From Phymatolithon calcareum (Eukaryota; Rhodophyta; Florideophyceae; Hapalidiales), in the NCBI GenBank assembly GCA_977006965.1, contig OZ345373.1, forward strand, positions 2,108,001 through 2,172,000: a DNA stretch of 64,000 nucleotides, written 5' to 3'. A program made the translations under genes and the position numbers. The notes beneath the pieces are model-generated. The model searched no databases and was not told the DNA's origin. It worked only from the letters and a program-made list of their open reading frames with translations. Of the stretch, positions 10,901 through 22,766 are shown piece after piece (the stretch's first letter is position 1; each line of letters starts with the position of its first letter).

Positions 10901-13900
10901 CGGGTTGCGGTAACCACCACATGCGGAAAGACCCGTACAAGTGGGTAATCCAGTCGATGATTGTCAACGCTAGATAATCCCCGTGTAAACCACCCGGAGG
11001 ACTAACTCGAGATCCTGCAAGTCTATCACGCTGTAGGTGAGGACAAACGAGCGAGCGACATCTTGAATTCCGTATGTTCCTTCCTTCGATGATACCGCAA
11101 ACGCCAGGCGTTGTAATGAAATCGCCAGTATTCTAGGTTGTGATAGTCCACGAGATAACCGTCGTGGTAGGCGATGTTATGTGCCATCTTAGACCTGTCG
11201 ACGAAACGACCGACGCCGCGGGCATTTCAGGAGTAAGCCGAGAATCGGAGCTTTCAGGGTATCCTCTGGTCTAGAAAAAGTGCGTCGGGATTTATGAGCG
11301 ATCCGGGATCATCCCATAAAAACATTAGTCATCCCGCTCCTCGACGGATGTAAACGACTGCTCAGGGTCGAACAATCATCGCAGGTACTTGCCCTTACCT
11401 TCCGTCCGAAGGAACCACAAATCTACGCCATGGTTCAAGACGTTAATGACCTAACTGTTCTTCGCAAAACGGTGCTCCCGTATGGAATAATTTTTCACGA
11501 GAAGTTCGGGTGCATGAACAACTTCGTCTGCCGACGCTTTCGGCGGAAAACGCAGCTCGTTGTCCGAAGCCACTGCGCGACGTCGCCATTCAAAGCAGCG
11601 AGTGCTGTAGTGCCACAACTCAAAACTTAAGTCCAGTCTACAGACACGAAAAACACGACCAAATGAACAACATTCCAGAACATTAGGAATTGGGTTCGTT
11701 ACTCAAGTTCGTATGAGAAAAGAAGACTTGAATCCTAGAATAGGGAAATATCACCAGTAACTTCAGAGGTGAAGCGTATGTCAAACAAACGTATCAACAT
11801 GTTTCATATAGAAACGAAGCGTGCAGGAACAGTCCTGGCGGTTCAAGGGTGGATAGTTCGAGAACCATTACTATCGCGACTGCCCACACTTCTTGTAAAG
11901 AAGTTTCTGTGGGGCGATAGCTAACTCTCGTGGCGGGATATTTAAGCTTTTGCCGGTCTGGTCCTTCTGTTCTTTCTGGAGAACTTTTTACACGCACGGT
12001 GCCGTTGAGCCAAGAAAGCAAAACTTCCCAATGTTATAGCCGCGCTAGACGACTGTCGAAGGGTCCCGAGACTAAGGTCTCTACGACGCGCCATTGGCCC
12101 CAAGTGGGTTACAACTCCTCAAGAGTTATTCTCAGGTGCGAGATACTTCCACAGGAAGGAGAAAGGACAGACATTCACCCGACGATCATTGTCACGGGCG
12201 CGCAAGAGGACATGCAAAAGGGGTCAGTCGTCGTGCGCGCGCAATGAGTTGTGAGCTACCAACCGTTAAAGAATAAAGCGGATTCGGAAAGATGAGTTTA
12301 CTCCAAGATTGGCTACGCTAAGGTATCTCCCCTTTCTCTTCGAGGCGCCGCTTGAAGAGAGAGAAGCTCTATATATCTACCGAAATGTCTAGTAATGCGG
12401 CCCTTAGGGAGCTAGGAACTTGGCGGTGGAAGCAGAAAACTAGCAAACGCATTTCTATAATCCTATAGCACCATTAGTGTGCATCTGGCCAATAAGAAGC
12501 TCTAGGAAGACATAAAATGATGCATGATTGCCCAAATACGGTAAGACTTGCACCATACTGTTACACACACAGTGCATATTTGCACTGATGCGTATCAATA
12601 TTGTAAATTTGACGCACGAGAAGATCATTCTTGCAGCATTGGAGTGCATTTCCGGCGTCCACGGCACGGAGACGGTGAAACATTGCGAAAGCTATGCACA
12701 TATGCGTCTGGAAGCTTGCAAGGTACTGGATGACTGCTGATACCCTGAGTCGTGACATGTATTTACCCGAAAAGCAATTGAAAAACTTGCTGAAGTAATG
12801 TTAATTCTACCTCCAAGCCGGTCGCATCTTGCCTCGTATATCTAATAAAATTTTAATATACTGCATGTGAAATATTTCAATGCTCCGATTGAAACTTCCC
12901 CCGGAAATCAAATTTTTCGTAAAGTCATACTTAAAACCTTTGATCTGATTCAAGATCTCGAACATATGACCTGGAATCCAGTTCTGATTCACTACCATTA
13001 ATTATGATTTCCTTGTCAATTACGGGCGGCTCTCTAAAATTGGATTAATTGGAGTTCTACTCTCCTAAACTATTGATGGAGTAATTTGAAGCTCCCATTT
13101 GAGAGTATTGACCAATAGCTGATCGACTCCAGATTAACTGGACCAATTAGAGTGGGTTTATGCCCAGATTACCGACTTCGGCTGAAAATTGTGTATATAA
13201 ACCGTCTGTACCTCAGCGAAGACCGAGCAACAACCCTAAACCTGAGAGCCATCTCAAAGGAAAGTTGTTCTTTTTCGCTTCCCTCGGAAGCTTCACCCTA
13301 TCGGCTGTACCTTTGGTACCACAAGTACCATCCACTGTCATGCCGTATCTGTCGGGAAGGACGCCGCCGACAAGGTATACACGGAGCAGTGAATGATCTT
13401 CCACCGCTTCATGGTGGTGCCTGTCGTTGGAGGTTATGTGGAAAGGTTGGATAAGGTCGGATGGTTGCAGTGGTTAAAGTTGGTTCATTTGTTTACTGAC
13501 TTGACCCACACCAGGGTTAGGCTATATAGGCCTCGAACTCGGCGCTGGTCTCGAACTAGTGGAAACTTATTTTGGCCCCTCTCGACTACAGAGACCAACT
13601 AACATTAAACAAATCTACTATAATCTTATCAGATCGAATGAAAAGTGCAATACACCAAAATTTATCATTTTTCATACTGCGTCAGAGGATATGCTTGTTA
13701 TATTTTTGTCATACTTTGCCACATGTCATCACCTGTTGATTCGAAGTACTGAGATAAAGTGAAATATAACTTGAAATGAGTACGTGTGTACTGCGATCAA
13801 ACCATGCCAGCGAAGTATGTTTCGAATAGAACTCCAAGAGACACATTTCCAACAGTGCCATGGTGCCAACTAACTGTAAAGAACGTACTTTTCTTAGGGT

Positions 13901-14230
13901 CGTCTCTTTCAGATCGCGGAGGAAGAGACGCGCCGGGATCAGCCCGCCGCTCATGAAGCCAAACACAACTCTCTGAGTCCCGCCCGTAGTAGAAATGGCT
14001 CTTTGGAAAGTGCGCCAAACTTTTCCCTACCGCTCGCGTAACTCACATCGCCCGCTATGATGGCAGTTTGTGCTTAAGACAGCAGGAGGTCGCAGGCTGG
14101 AGATTCAGGCTGAGATCAGTGCCTAGAATTCGCGATCGCAAGCAGAAGCTTCTCACAGAAGCTCGCCTCTCGGAGGTAGGTATGTAGTGCACGTGAGCTT
14201 CGTCAACCATCAGCTGTAAAATATTTGGTT
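7988..14230. other. long unassigned stretch, probably decayed repeats
   Basis: No reading frame exceeds about 134 codons (8518-8922, +) and none is recognised. On the minus strand between about 11,200 and 10,780, short runs look protein-like (for example a run reading LTIIDWITHLYGSFRMWW), but they change frame and carry stops. This suggests a badly decayed element of unknown type. A TATA-like, C/A-rich segment at about 13,190-13,620 resembles LTR sequence, but I could not fix its ends. Confidence 0.35.
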
Positions 14231-14231
14231 A

Positions 14232-15148
14232 CAGTAGAGCCCCTCTAACTGCAAGTTTTCGAGACAGGTAGTACATTTTCTGTTGAAGGGGTTTTCCGGT
14301 AGAAGGGGTCTGTCATATAATCAAAATTCATACGCTTTACAGTCAGCTTACAGAATGTGAGCACCTGTCCTTCTGTCGAATACTGAGAATATATGATGCA
14401 CAGTACTTTCTCACCCTCCAATACGCTTTTTCTCCTTCATGGAGAGGTAGTGTAGTGACTTGGGCATTCTCGGGAACGATAAGATGTATTGTGTGAGCTT
14501 TCCGGAAGACAGCAGAAGAAATGAGCATACTATACCGCTGCGTGCTCCATCAATGGCGGGAAAACAGGGCTACGTCAACCCCATTTCCCGAGTTACATTC
14601 CAAAATTTGATCGAATTTTGAAGAGAAAAATACGAAAGTTATCTTTTCTACTGCAAAACCTGCCATTTTGTAACAGATGGGCTCAGGCGAGCTTCTTATG
14701 CTTCCAAAAATATCGAATTTTAAAGGCCCCTTGCAACCTGCTATATTGCAAGCAAAATCCTGAGGGGTCTTTAATTTTGGTTATATTTATGATGGCATGA
14801 ATTGCAGGAACAACTGCACAAATGGACTTTTATCTCAGCTTTCACCGCGGTGCAAGTCCATGTGTGTCACAACTTTCAAACGAGGAAGAAGAAAAATCAT
14901 GGGTCCGTTTTCGTTTTTGGCGGGACTCTCCCTAATGGCCCATGGGGGCTTATTCTGGGCGAAGACCTGTCTAAAGAGCATCGAGAGCGGCGGTTGCAAT
15001 GTCAGAATGCCACGTTTTGTAAACCTTACTGAAAGCGACTTTTTCGGGCCCTAATTCAGCAATATGATTCACCTCCTTAGTTGCAATACCTCTAATGTTG
15101 CAATCGATGTGCCTTTACCGCCGTGTTGCAGTACGGGAGGTTGTACTG
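14232..15148. mobile_element. pogo/Tigger-like non-autonomous DNA transposon (MITE-like)
   Basis: The left end CAGTAGAGCCCCTCTAACTG and the right end, read on the minus strand, CAGTACAACCTCCCGTACTG are related inverted termini. Each is flanked by TA (14230-14231 and 15149-15150), the target site of the pogo/Tc1 group. Sub-terminal motifs of the TTGAAGGGG / TAGAAGGGG type repeat inside the left end, as in Tigger termini. No transposase frame is present in the 0.9 kb between them. The pairing of these two ends as one element is inferred. Confidence 0.55.
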
Positions 15149-15238
15149 TACTGAACTATACATGGAATTTCACGGCGCCGTGGTGCTACTTCTACGTATC
15201 TGTAGCTAGGTCTTTCTGATGAGCTGATAATGACAGTA

Positions 15239-15261
15239 CAGTCAGACCTCGATAAATGGAT
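15239..15261 (+). repeat. pogo/Tigger-like terminal repeat, unpaired left end
   Basis: CAGTCAGACCTCGATAAATG follows TA at 15237-15238. The same terminus with one mismatch occurs in inverted orientation at 27,902-27,924 before TA. No closer partner is visible, so these may be the ends of one old element with later insertions or remnants of two elements. Confidence 0.5.
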
Positions 15262-15772
15262 GGGCAATGTGGAATGGTCCAATATTCTCAGTCGAATTTT
15301 GAATCATAAGTTTTGGATCACACGTGTGCCGAACAGTAGCCATATTCTACTGTACTGTATGCCAATGTCACACTGGGGGAGAAAAAAGTGCTGGAAATCA
15401 TACCGCGTACAGTTTTCAAACCGCAAAGCATCGGTTTTCTTTGGACGCTGTAATGCATGCGGCTCACAACCCACGTAAATAGCTGTGCGGAGAGTAGAGG
15501 TTGTGCAGCATGCCGGGATTCATCACGGGGTTTGATGAAATTGAGGTGTCGCCGTCTACGAGCTGCAGCTTCATCGGCTGTATGTGGGATGTGCAGGAAC
15601 GGATCACATCATGTGATGTAAAGCGAAAATTTCCGGTGATCAGTTCATGACCGCGCGAAGGTGATCGCACGTTCCGAAGAAGCCTGCTTCGCATCCTGTC
15701 ATCAAACAAACGCGAAAGGTTCTACAGAGAGCGGCATGGGGGACTTTCGATTAGCCTACCGGACTCTCCAAT

Positions 15773-16227
15773 GAAATCGAGACTTAGTCTACCGCGCTGA
15801 GCTATGGATTCGCGACGCTGGCGCGCCCGTCGGGGACCAAGTTCAGGATGATGTACCACCCCCCTCTTCCCCCGATGAGGACCGGTCCAGCTCTCCCGCA
15901 CTTGCCCCAGTGCCGCCAGAGATACCAATGATGCCGGAGGATCCCTCTGTCTTGGGCACCTTGCCGCCTGTCCCAAGAATGGGAAAGAAAGGTAGAGGTG
16001 GAAGAATTGGCGGGAGCCGGCAGATCCGCACGCGAACGCTTTCGTACGGAAGCAACGGAAGCTCTGTGCACGGCAAGTCGGTCAAATACGAGCACAAGGG
16101 TCTCCCAAAAGGAACGGGAAGCCGGGAACCACGTGATGGTGTTTCTCCTTCGTGTGCGAAGAAGGTGACGGGAAAGCGGAACAGAGATGAGGAAGAACCG
16201 GAAGGAGTCACGGCGGTGTACGATTGA
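15773..16227 (+). CDS. hypothetical ORF fragment, Pro-rich then basic
   Basis: An open stretch of about 150 codons ending at 16225-16227. It reads through an acidic, Pro-rich segment (DDVPPPSSPDEDRSSSPALAPVPPEIP) into a Gly/Arg/Lys-rich tail. The first internal Met is at 15910. The composition looks protein-like and resembles low-complexity linkers in element polyproteins or nuclear proteins. No family is recognised. Two overlapping minus-strand frames of 156 and 173 codons cover the same bases, so strand assignment is uncertain. Confidence 0.2.
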
Positions 16228-16863
16228 GGACATTTTTCGTGAATCGAACGCTGTCGGTAGAATTTGAGACATGCGACCATGATGTCCTTTTGTGTGTCTT
16301 TAATGTACTGGGGACGAAAGAAAGCGATTTGCGTTATTTCATGTTTTGGGATATGAGCCGGCATGTGAGTAGCTATCCTTTCCTTGGTGGGTATCCCATT
16401 TCTCTCGTTAGTGAGAAAAAAGTAAAGGAATAACTATTTCGTACGTCAATAGTAGACACACGACACTGCGAAGGAGAGTCCCTAATGACTCCCACCTTCC
16501 GCTTACTGCTATCCAGCCTGGCTAGAGAAAGTTGACCTTTTGTTTCAGCTGTGTAAATCTGTAGGTCGTAATTCAATTTGTTTTCCGCTGCACGGGCAGT
16601 TTTCCGCACGCACGGGCGAACGGCTAGGTAGAAGATTGACCTGAAGCGGACTGAATACGTAACACATCCTGAACAAACCAAAGAGATGGAGCACTGCTTT
16701 CTGCCAAATTTCCAAGATAATTTGAGCAGTTGGTCTGAATAAGGAACGGGTAATGGGAAGATTTTTCATCAGGATTGCAACAAAGAGTCTCGACGACATC
16801 GCGTCTGCAAATATTGGGGCCGGGAATACCGTTCGACAAGGAAGATGATATTTCATTACCGAA

Positions 16864-18764
16864 TCACACACGGCAGCCGGACAGCTGTGATCGAAACGCA
16901 TCTCGTATAGTGGTAGAAAACACAGGGTCAGCAGTTATGGGTGCTTCTTGACCTCGCCATATGAATGACCAGGAGAGAGACTGTTTGGTCACATTCCGAG
17001 GAGACAAAACGGATTTTCTCTGTTTCTCAAGCTCCGTCCGAATGCATTCCCCGGGTCCGAGCGCAAGTAGTACTGCCTGTTTTTGCGCTTCGCCCAGTTT
17101 CCCATTTAAGGAAGCCACCGCTTCTCTTCCGGCCAAAAGGCGGAAACAGTGCAGCAGGCAGGCATTGTCGCCCCGCTGCGCACCATTGACAGCACTGGAT
17201 AATCTTCCCTCCCAATCGTCAATTGCTCTGCTCTGCATAGATGCCAAATGCGCGTCTTTGTTCTTGGATCGGTGTACAGCTCTTTTCAAGGACTGATGTG
17301 CCTTTTCGAGGACAAGCTCCCCCACAAGAGACATATGTCCGAACATGGGCAGTGTGGAGTAGGCAAGCTCTCTGAGCCTGTGTACATTCGGCTTGTCAAT
17401 AGTCCTGATTGCTAGAAGGCACTCCCGATGAAGTTTCAGCAGTTCCGCTTTTTGTGCAGAACTAGTCTGGTCATCTTCTAATGCCAAGGTGTCAGCATCT
17501 GGAAGTGTGCACACGTCACGCACTTTGGAAATATGGCGGTCCACTTCGTTCTGAACAAGACCAATGCACGTCTGACCATGCTTGTTCCGAAAAGCTCGGG
17601 TTGCATTATGTCCGTCTCTTTTCAATTCCGGTTTTTGCCAAATAGTAATGATCAAGCTCGCGCAAGAACCAACGAGAGAAACTGCATCAGTACATTTTCG
17701 TCGTGGACGTGGGTAGCCAACAGAAGGTTCAGGGCGTGGATAGAGACTCTTCGCGAACGCCAGCTCAGCCACAAGCGCTAGAGAATAGAGCTCGGTCATC
17801 GACATTGAGAATATGGTTCTCTTTTCATGATCGAAGAGTCTGTTCTGGTCAGGTAAACCGGATTGCACCAAGAATTCCACCATGTGCGCCTCGACTGATT
17901 TTCGAATTGCGGTGCTGGGAAGCAGACGGTACGCTAGTGTAATACAGTCGCGAAGATGGCCAGTTAGAAGGTGATCGGGGGCCACAATACATGCCCGGTA
18001 AGGATCTCATTGGCAGGGCAGGAGGGGTAGCCCATCCACTGTTGTTAGGATCTGATTTCGGACCTGGAATCTGAGCAGACGAAGCGAATGTAAGGGCATA
18101 CGTTCGGGGGATGGATCGGACCTGACACCAAGAAGACGACATGTTTCTCTCTTTGAGTTGCAGTCATGCAGTGCAGCGTGCTCTAAAAATCCGCGAGAGT
18201 AGGGAGCACTCCTCCCATGAGCCATCTGGGTGGTGTACCTACTTCCAACAATAGACAATGATGCGCGAGAAAAGCGACAAAAATGGCAGCAAGCAGCCGC
18301 TGTATGGCCCAATACATCCAACGTAGATTTCAATGCTGGAGTGTCTCCCAGACAGCCAATCAAGTCCAGGAATATGCGCCGCTTGTGGCCTTCAGCATCG
18401 AAGTCAAGGAATCCTGTAGTCATTCCTTCAATAATATCTGGAAATATCTTGTTCAGTACAACAGAGACGTGAGCCCGGGGAGGGGTAAGGCTCAGTATGC
18501 GGACCGCATTTGGAGAGGATCGCGACTTCAGCGGTAAATTTAGGCAGAGCATGTAGACTCCCTCACAAGATGTCTGATTTCCTGCTTGCATTTGGAATCC
18601 GTCCCAAAAGAGAACGAATCTATAGATGATGTATAGCTCCCCGTTGGCTGTACTCCTTCACTGCTGACTGGACTGTGCTTCTGTGGACCACGCTTTCCAT
18701 CATGCTCATTAAACATGGTTGTGGACCGCACGTCCATGTAGACTATGGGCGGCTCCCTACACAT
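16864..18764 (-). pseudogene. TNP2-like transposase, C-terminal two thirds, broken
   Basis: Reading from 18764 downward, three frames join into one long protein-like sequence. Frame one (18764-18540) has a TNP2-style start (VYMDVRSTTMFNEHDGKRGPQ). A frame shift of one base in the overlap at 18540-18591 leads to frame two (18591-18007), with GVYMLCLNLPLKSR and FLDLIGCLGDTPALKSTLDVLGH followed by a CHFCRF pair. A single in-frame TGA at 18007-18009 separates it from frame three (17985-16864), which opens with APDHLLTGHLRD. The run of LNLP, DTPA, GH...CxxC and PDHLLTG motifs is that of TNP2/CACTA-related transposases. Family placement is by motif memory, without alignment. Confidence 0.55.
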
Positions 18765-18770
18765 CTGGGA

Positions 18771-19175
18771 CTACACTCCAGGTAGAGAATCGTCCTCGAC
18801 AGTTGAGCTATCCCCAATATTGTCCAGGGAGTGACCGCCGGGAATCCAGAAAACGTGCCGACTCTTCTCTTCATGCTCTGTCCAGAACCGGTGCACGACG
18901 CAGAGTCTGGACTCTCTGTCGGTGTCGGTTAGCAAAGTACCATCCGGAAGAGAATCAGAGCAAGGTTGTAACAGCGTAACGAAATCGCCTGGTTTAGTCA
19001 TTAGTTCTCTCCATTTCTGCCAGGCAGCAGCCTCCTGCTTCTTCTTCTCTCTGATGGCGGCTCGTCGTCTCTTGACCGCAGCAACCATCTCCGGGGACTG
19101 ATTGTTTCTGGATCTTCGTCGGGATGCGAAGTCATTGATATCACTGTTGTTAGCATCAATGTCGTCATCTTCCAT
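18771..19175 (-). CDS. hypothetical ORF next to the TNP2-like transposase
   Basis: A 134-codon frame starting MEDDDIDANNSD. It has a very acidic beginning, then an Arg/Lys/Glu-rich helix-forming stretch (AAVKRRRAAIREKKKQEAAAWQKW), and ends just before the transposase frame begins. It may be an exon or upstream part of the same transposase ORF, or a separate small protein of the element. Function unknown. Confidence 0.3.
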   Translation of the reverse strand: MEDDDIDANNSDINDFASRRRSRNNQSPEMVAAVKRRRAAIREKKKQEAAAWQKWRELMTKPGDFVTLLQPCSDSLPDGTLLTDTDRESRLCVVHRFWTEHEEKSRHVFWIPGGHSLDNIGDSSTVEDDSLPGV

Positions 19176-19304
19176 AGGTAATTCTGGTATTTCTACAGTT
19201 ACATGGTCAGAAGGTGAAGTGTACTCTTGGAAACCCAGTAGGTTGCAATTTTCCTGTCGCGTGCTGTTGGCGCGTACATATACTCGTTCGCGAACGAACC
19301 GTCA

Positions 19305-20471
19305 TCAACGCGCTTTCTGTGTGCGCACAATCCAGGTGTGACACACTCTCCCACGGAACAGAGATCCTCTTTCGGATTGCATGCTTATGCCAAAGCATCG
19401 AAGGAGGGGCTCAAGCACCGGAAAATTTTGTACGGCGCGTATTTCCACAATGTCACCTACTTCGGCATAGGAGGACAACGGCTCACATGTGAGTGGATTG
19501 TCGATATTCATTGCGCATTTAGGTCCATAGAACCATTCCCTGGCCTCTACAATGGGCAAGGCATCAACGCACTCTGTAGGACACGGCGTGGAAGTTGCGT
19601 TTCGATTTCGCGCGGAAAGGCTCGTGCTTTGCATTTCAGGCCATACGGACGGGGAGGATACATCTGCACGAGCATACTCGCTGGGTAGAATTATACGCAC
19701 AGATATCGTGGCATCTCCATCTTCATTTGTAAACTTACTGCGCGCACCGGCCTTCGAAAGGTCCACTGGCTGGAAGCTGTCTTCTCCGCGGACTGCCAGC
19801 GATTGCAAAAGTCGTGGCTTATAGGTCTTGTGAAGTGTGGAATAGTGTGGGCGGATGGGTGACTTTTCGCGTGTGGCTACAGCACTGTCACCTGATGCAC
19901 GAAGGACCGACTCTTGTTTCCAGGATGTCACTGGAAAGCCGGAAAAAGATGAAACAAAGGTCCTTACAGACTGATATGCGTCTTTTGTTAATCTCTTGCT
20001 TCCGTTAGTCATCAACAATGCCCACAGCACGCGCCAGTTTGATACCTTAAGCCTTATATCTGGAGACATTACAGCGCCCTCGTGGTCTTCGCAGGAATTC
20101 ATTATGTTCCCAGAAAGTAAGGATGGAGAAGTGGATGCTGGAAGTGGGTCAAGCACTAGAGATAGCATTGCTATCACGCATTCAGAAGAATCTCCAGGCT
20201 CGTCGACAAACTGGGCCGCAATTGGAGAATCCATGTCAGGGTTTGTATTGGAAACTCGGTAATGTCCTTGATCTGCGATACTGGCGGCATCTTGCCCGGT
20301 GGTATCGGATCTGAACGAAGTCGTAGTGTCCACGCCAATAGAAGGCGACGGCAATGCAGGCATATTTTTGCAATCAGTGCCTGGAATACGCGGGCGAATG
20401 GACCGTGGAATGTCGGAAAGGCGCCGACGACTCCGCCTCTTCCGTGTCCTGCGAATCTGAAGTTTGTCCAT
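19305..20471 (-). CDS. hypothetical protein, probable upstream part of the same DNA transposon
   Basis: A 388-codon frame from ATG at 20471. The N-terminus is highly basic (KLQIRRTRKRRSRRRLSD), suitable for nuclear localisation or DNA binding. The middle holds WRVLWALLMTNGSKRLTKDAYQSVRTFV, which resembles the pre-catalytic helix-rich region of large CACTA/TNP2-type transposases. The last 100 residues are of mixed composition. It lies on the same strand upstream of the TNP2-like frames, and I infer it belongs to the same element. The family is not secure. Confidence 0.4.
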   Translation of the reverse strand: MDKLQIRRTRKRRSRRRLSDIPRSIRPRIPGTDCKNMPALPSPSIGVDTTTSFRSDTTGQDAASIADQGHYRVSNTNPDMDSPIAAQFVDEPGDSSECVIAMLSLVLDPLPASTSPSLLSGNIMNSCEDHEGAVMSPDIRLKVSNWRVLWALLMTNGSKRLTKDAYQSVRTFVSSFSGFPVTSWKQESVLRASGDSAVATREKSPIRPHYSTLHKTYKPRLLQSLAVRGEDSFQPVDLSKAGARSKFTNEDGDATISVRIILPSEYARADVSSPSVWPEMQSTSLSARNRNATSTPCPTECVDALPIVEAREWFYGPKCAMNIDNPLTCEPLSSYAEVGDIVEIRAVQNFPVLEPLLRCFGISMQSERGSLFRGRVCHTWIVRTQKAR

Positions 20472-20914
20472 GAGCAGAAGATCCGAGAAAAGTCGAGCCG
20501 ACGAGATGGGCAGTCGGGCTAGGGTAGTTGAGCTCGAGAAGCCGTTTCAAGATAGATTTTTGACGCCATGCGACTTCAAGAAGCTAACAACAGGGATTTA
20601 TGGATTGCATCGTCACGGTTTATATGACATTGAATTTCCATTCTTGTGCATGTTGGAAACACTGTGATGGTAGACTGCATGCATACAGTTTTGGAAACTG
20701 CTACATGCAACCTTATCCAGTTTAAGTGCCATGATATTCAGATCAACGGCCGCTCTTTCCGCGCGGCGCAATTGCGGCTTGAAGGCCGAATTTGCTTTGC
20801 TCGCGAGCCGGCCCGGAATAAATCAGCGAGGGCTCCCGTCGAGGAATTTTTTGCTCATGGTATACAGCTCTCCCACCTTCAGGATTTCGCGCCGAGCTCG
20901 GGAAACCAGTCAAT

Positions 20915-21715
20915 ATGGCCAACCGATCTCCAATCTGGGCTTCGGAAGAAGCGAACATATCGAATGATGACATCGGCAGCCTGAAGAGAGAAGTTACGAG
21001 TATCGCTTCTCGCGTCGATGCTATCGCACACAGTGTCTCTTCGACCACTCGACTAGCTATGTCCCTAAGCGCATCGCTTACTGAGGGGAACTCAAGTATC
21101 GAACAAAAGGCAAAGGAAAGGCTTCTACTGTTCGCACGTCGCAATGCAGTACAAATATTGCGCGCTGGAGATGCGGCTCTGGCACAGAAACTAATGGGAT
21201 CTCATATTTGCGCATCAAATGCAGTGGTACAAGTGCAGTTGAAGTCTAAGGCGCGTGATTGCACGCTGGCCGACTTTCGTGTGCTAGCGAATGCTTTTAT
21301 GAGTAGCAGTGTATTTCAATGCGACTTGTTTCCCTCTGGGTTTCACGCCTTGCATCGCGACCCAGGTAAGTGCACACGACTAGATATACTATTTCCTTCT
21401 TTCTTTGATATTTTCGAGGCCCTTGAAGTCAATGTGGACCAACGCGAGGGTGGAGTGTATAAGGAAAAACACAACCGCTTGAAACAGCTTCGGGCTGTCC
21501 AAATAATGGGTGTCAATGCCCCGGACAGGGGAACGGACCCTGAACGTGCACGGAGAATCATACTGGGAAAAAGTGAACCAAATTCGTCATCGGTTGGTAG
21601 CGCTCATGTTCTCTACCAGAACAGAATGTCATGGAGTGATAATTCGTGCGACGTCGGGTTTGAGTATCGCGAGGAAGAGCTCGTGCAAATAGAACAGGCT
21701 ACAAAGGCGTCCTAG
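20915..21715 (+). CDS. hypothetical protein with N-terminal coiled coil
   Basis: An intact 266-codon frame, ATG at 20915. Residues about 15-55 have the heptad pattern of a coiled coil (DDIGSLKREVTSIASRVDAIAHSV). The rest contains a mixed alpha-type region (LADFRVLANAFMSSSVFQCDLFP) and a basic segment near residue 185 (KEKHNRLKQLRAVQ). It is transcribed divergently from the transposon ORF at 20471, about 440 bp away. I do not recognise the family. It could be an accessory ORF of a DNA transposon or an element-borne nucleic-acid-binding protein. Confidence 0.45.
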   Translation: MANRSPIWASEEANISNDDIGSLKREVTSIASRVDAIAHSVSSTTRLAMSLSASLTEGNSSIEQKAKERLLLFARRNAVQILRAGDAALAQKLMGSHICASNAVVQVQLKSKARDCTLADFRVLANAFMSSSVFQCDLFPSGFHALHRDPGKCTRLDILFPSFFDIFEALEVNVDQREGGVYKEKHNRLKQLRAVQIMGVNAPDRGTDPERARRIILGKSEPNSSSVGSAHVLYQNRMSWSDNSCDVGFEYREEELVQIEQATKAS

Positions 21716-21986
21716 CCTTCATCTCGCTCGGGGGAGGGTATCCGCCTTTCGGACATTAGCATGCCGCCTTACGAGCGTAACATATACCGCATCACGTGGG
21801 TAAGGTGTGCTGATTCTCCATCGTTCCATCAAGTGCCGGCTGATATAGTTGCTGGATCCATCAGGTCATTTTTCCCGGCTATGGTTATCCGACCTTGCCT
21901 CCTGACCGCATCAGCCCAATCTATTTTTGGTATTCGTATCAACAGACGGCTCTTGAAACAGATCCTAGTATCTCCACACAACACAC

Positions 21987-22572
21987 CTTGTTTTTGTAGA
22001 CGCGAGAAAACATGAGCTGCTTTCACGTAACTAACGAAAGTAAATGTGAGCTTGGACCGATAAATATTTAATAGTTCATCTAAAATTGAGCATTTTCAGC
22101 GCTCATATCACTTTCATTAAAACTCAGTTCTATTGGCCAGATGATCTTCCAAACCCGGTCAACCTTCAACTTATAAAACCTGATGCGGGAAAAATAAGTT
22201 GGAAGCTTAAATTAGATTGTTTATTTTGATGTGATGAGAATTTTATAAGTTGTAAATCACTGCATTATTCCTCGGAGAGGAGAGAAATATAAGATCGATT
22301 TTCTCAAGAATTTGAGAAGGGGAAGAGGAAAAAATAAGTTTTTTCTCACTTAATTTTTGTGCAGAGGTAAGAACTAAATAAGTTAGTTTTTTCTAATATT
22401 TTGAAAACGTGAACAGAAAACGACAACAATCTGGGCATGGACCGCTTTACCATTGTTTCGGTTCGTAGTGGTCCAGTGAAAGAGTCATTTTTGTACTTTA
22501 TGTGGGAGCTTCCATTGGCAACAAACTTGTACTTTTCAAAACGGCGTGTTTTCTCGCGTCTACAAAAACAAG
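21987..22572. repeat. 586-bp unit bounded by 26-bp perfect inverted repeats
   Basis: The left arm 21987-22012 contains TTTTTGTAGACGCGAG. It recurs exactly in inverted orientation at 22547-22572, with AT-rich DNA of about 530 bp between the arms. No reading frame is supported inside. The arrangement fits a small foldback or MITE-type element. No target duplication was identified. Confidence 0.6.
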
Positions 22573-22634
22573 TCGTATGTGTACCGTAAGCCGGGATAAC
22601 AAATGAAAGTAAAACGTAAGAGTACCAGGCCCGA

Positions 22635-22684
22635 GTGGGTACAATAGGACCCGAGGGCGGAGCCCGAGGGACTATTGTACCCAC
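22635..22684. repeat. hairpin
   Basis: Arms GTGGGTACAATAG (22635-22647) and CTATTGTACCCAC (22672-22684) are perfect complements around a GC-rich loop that itself can pair (GGGC/GCCC). Confidence 0.7.
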
Positions 22685-22766
22685 GAGGAATTCAGGTAAT
22701 ACAAGCATAATAATGTTTACATAATGCAATTTGCCTAACACTTCAAGACTTCCTTCGTAAAACCGT

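Noticed and set aside
15802-16364. Minus-strand frames of 156 and 173 codons
   Set aside because: They overlap each other and a plus-strand open stretch of more protein-like composition. No motif supports either.
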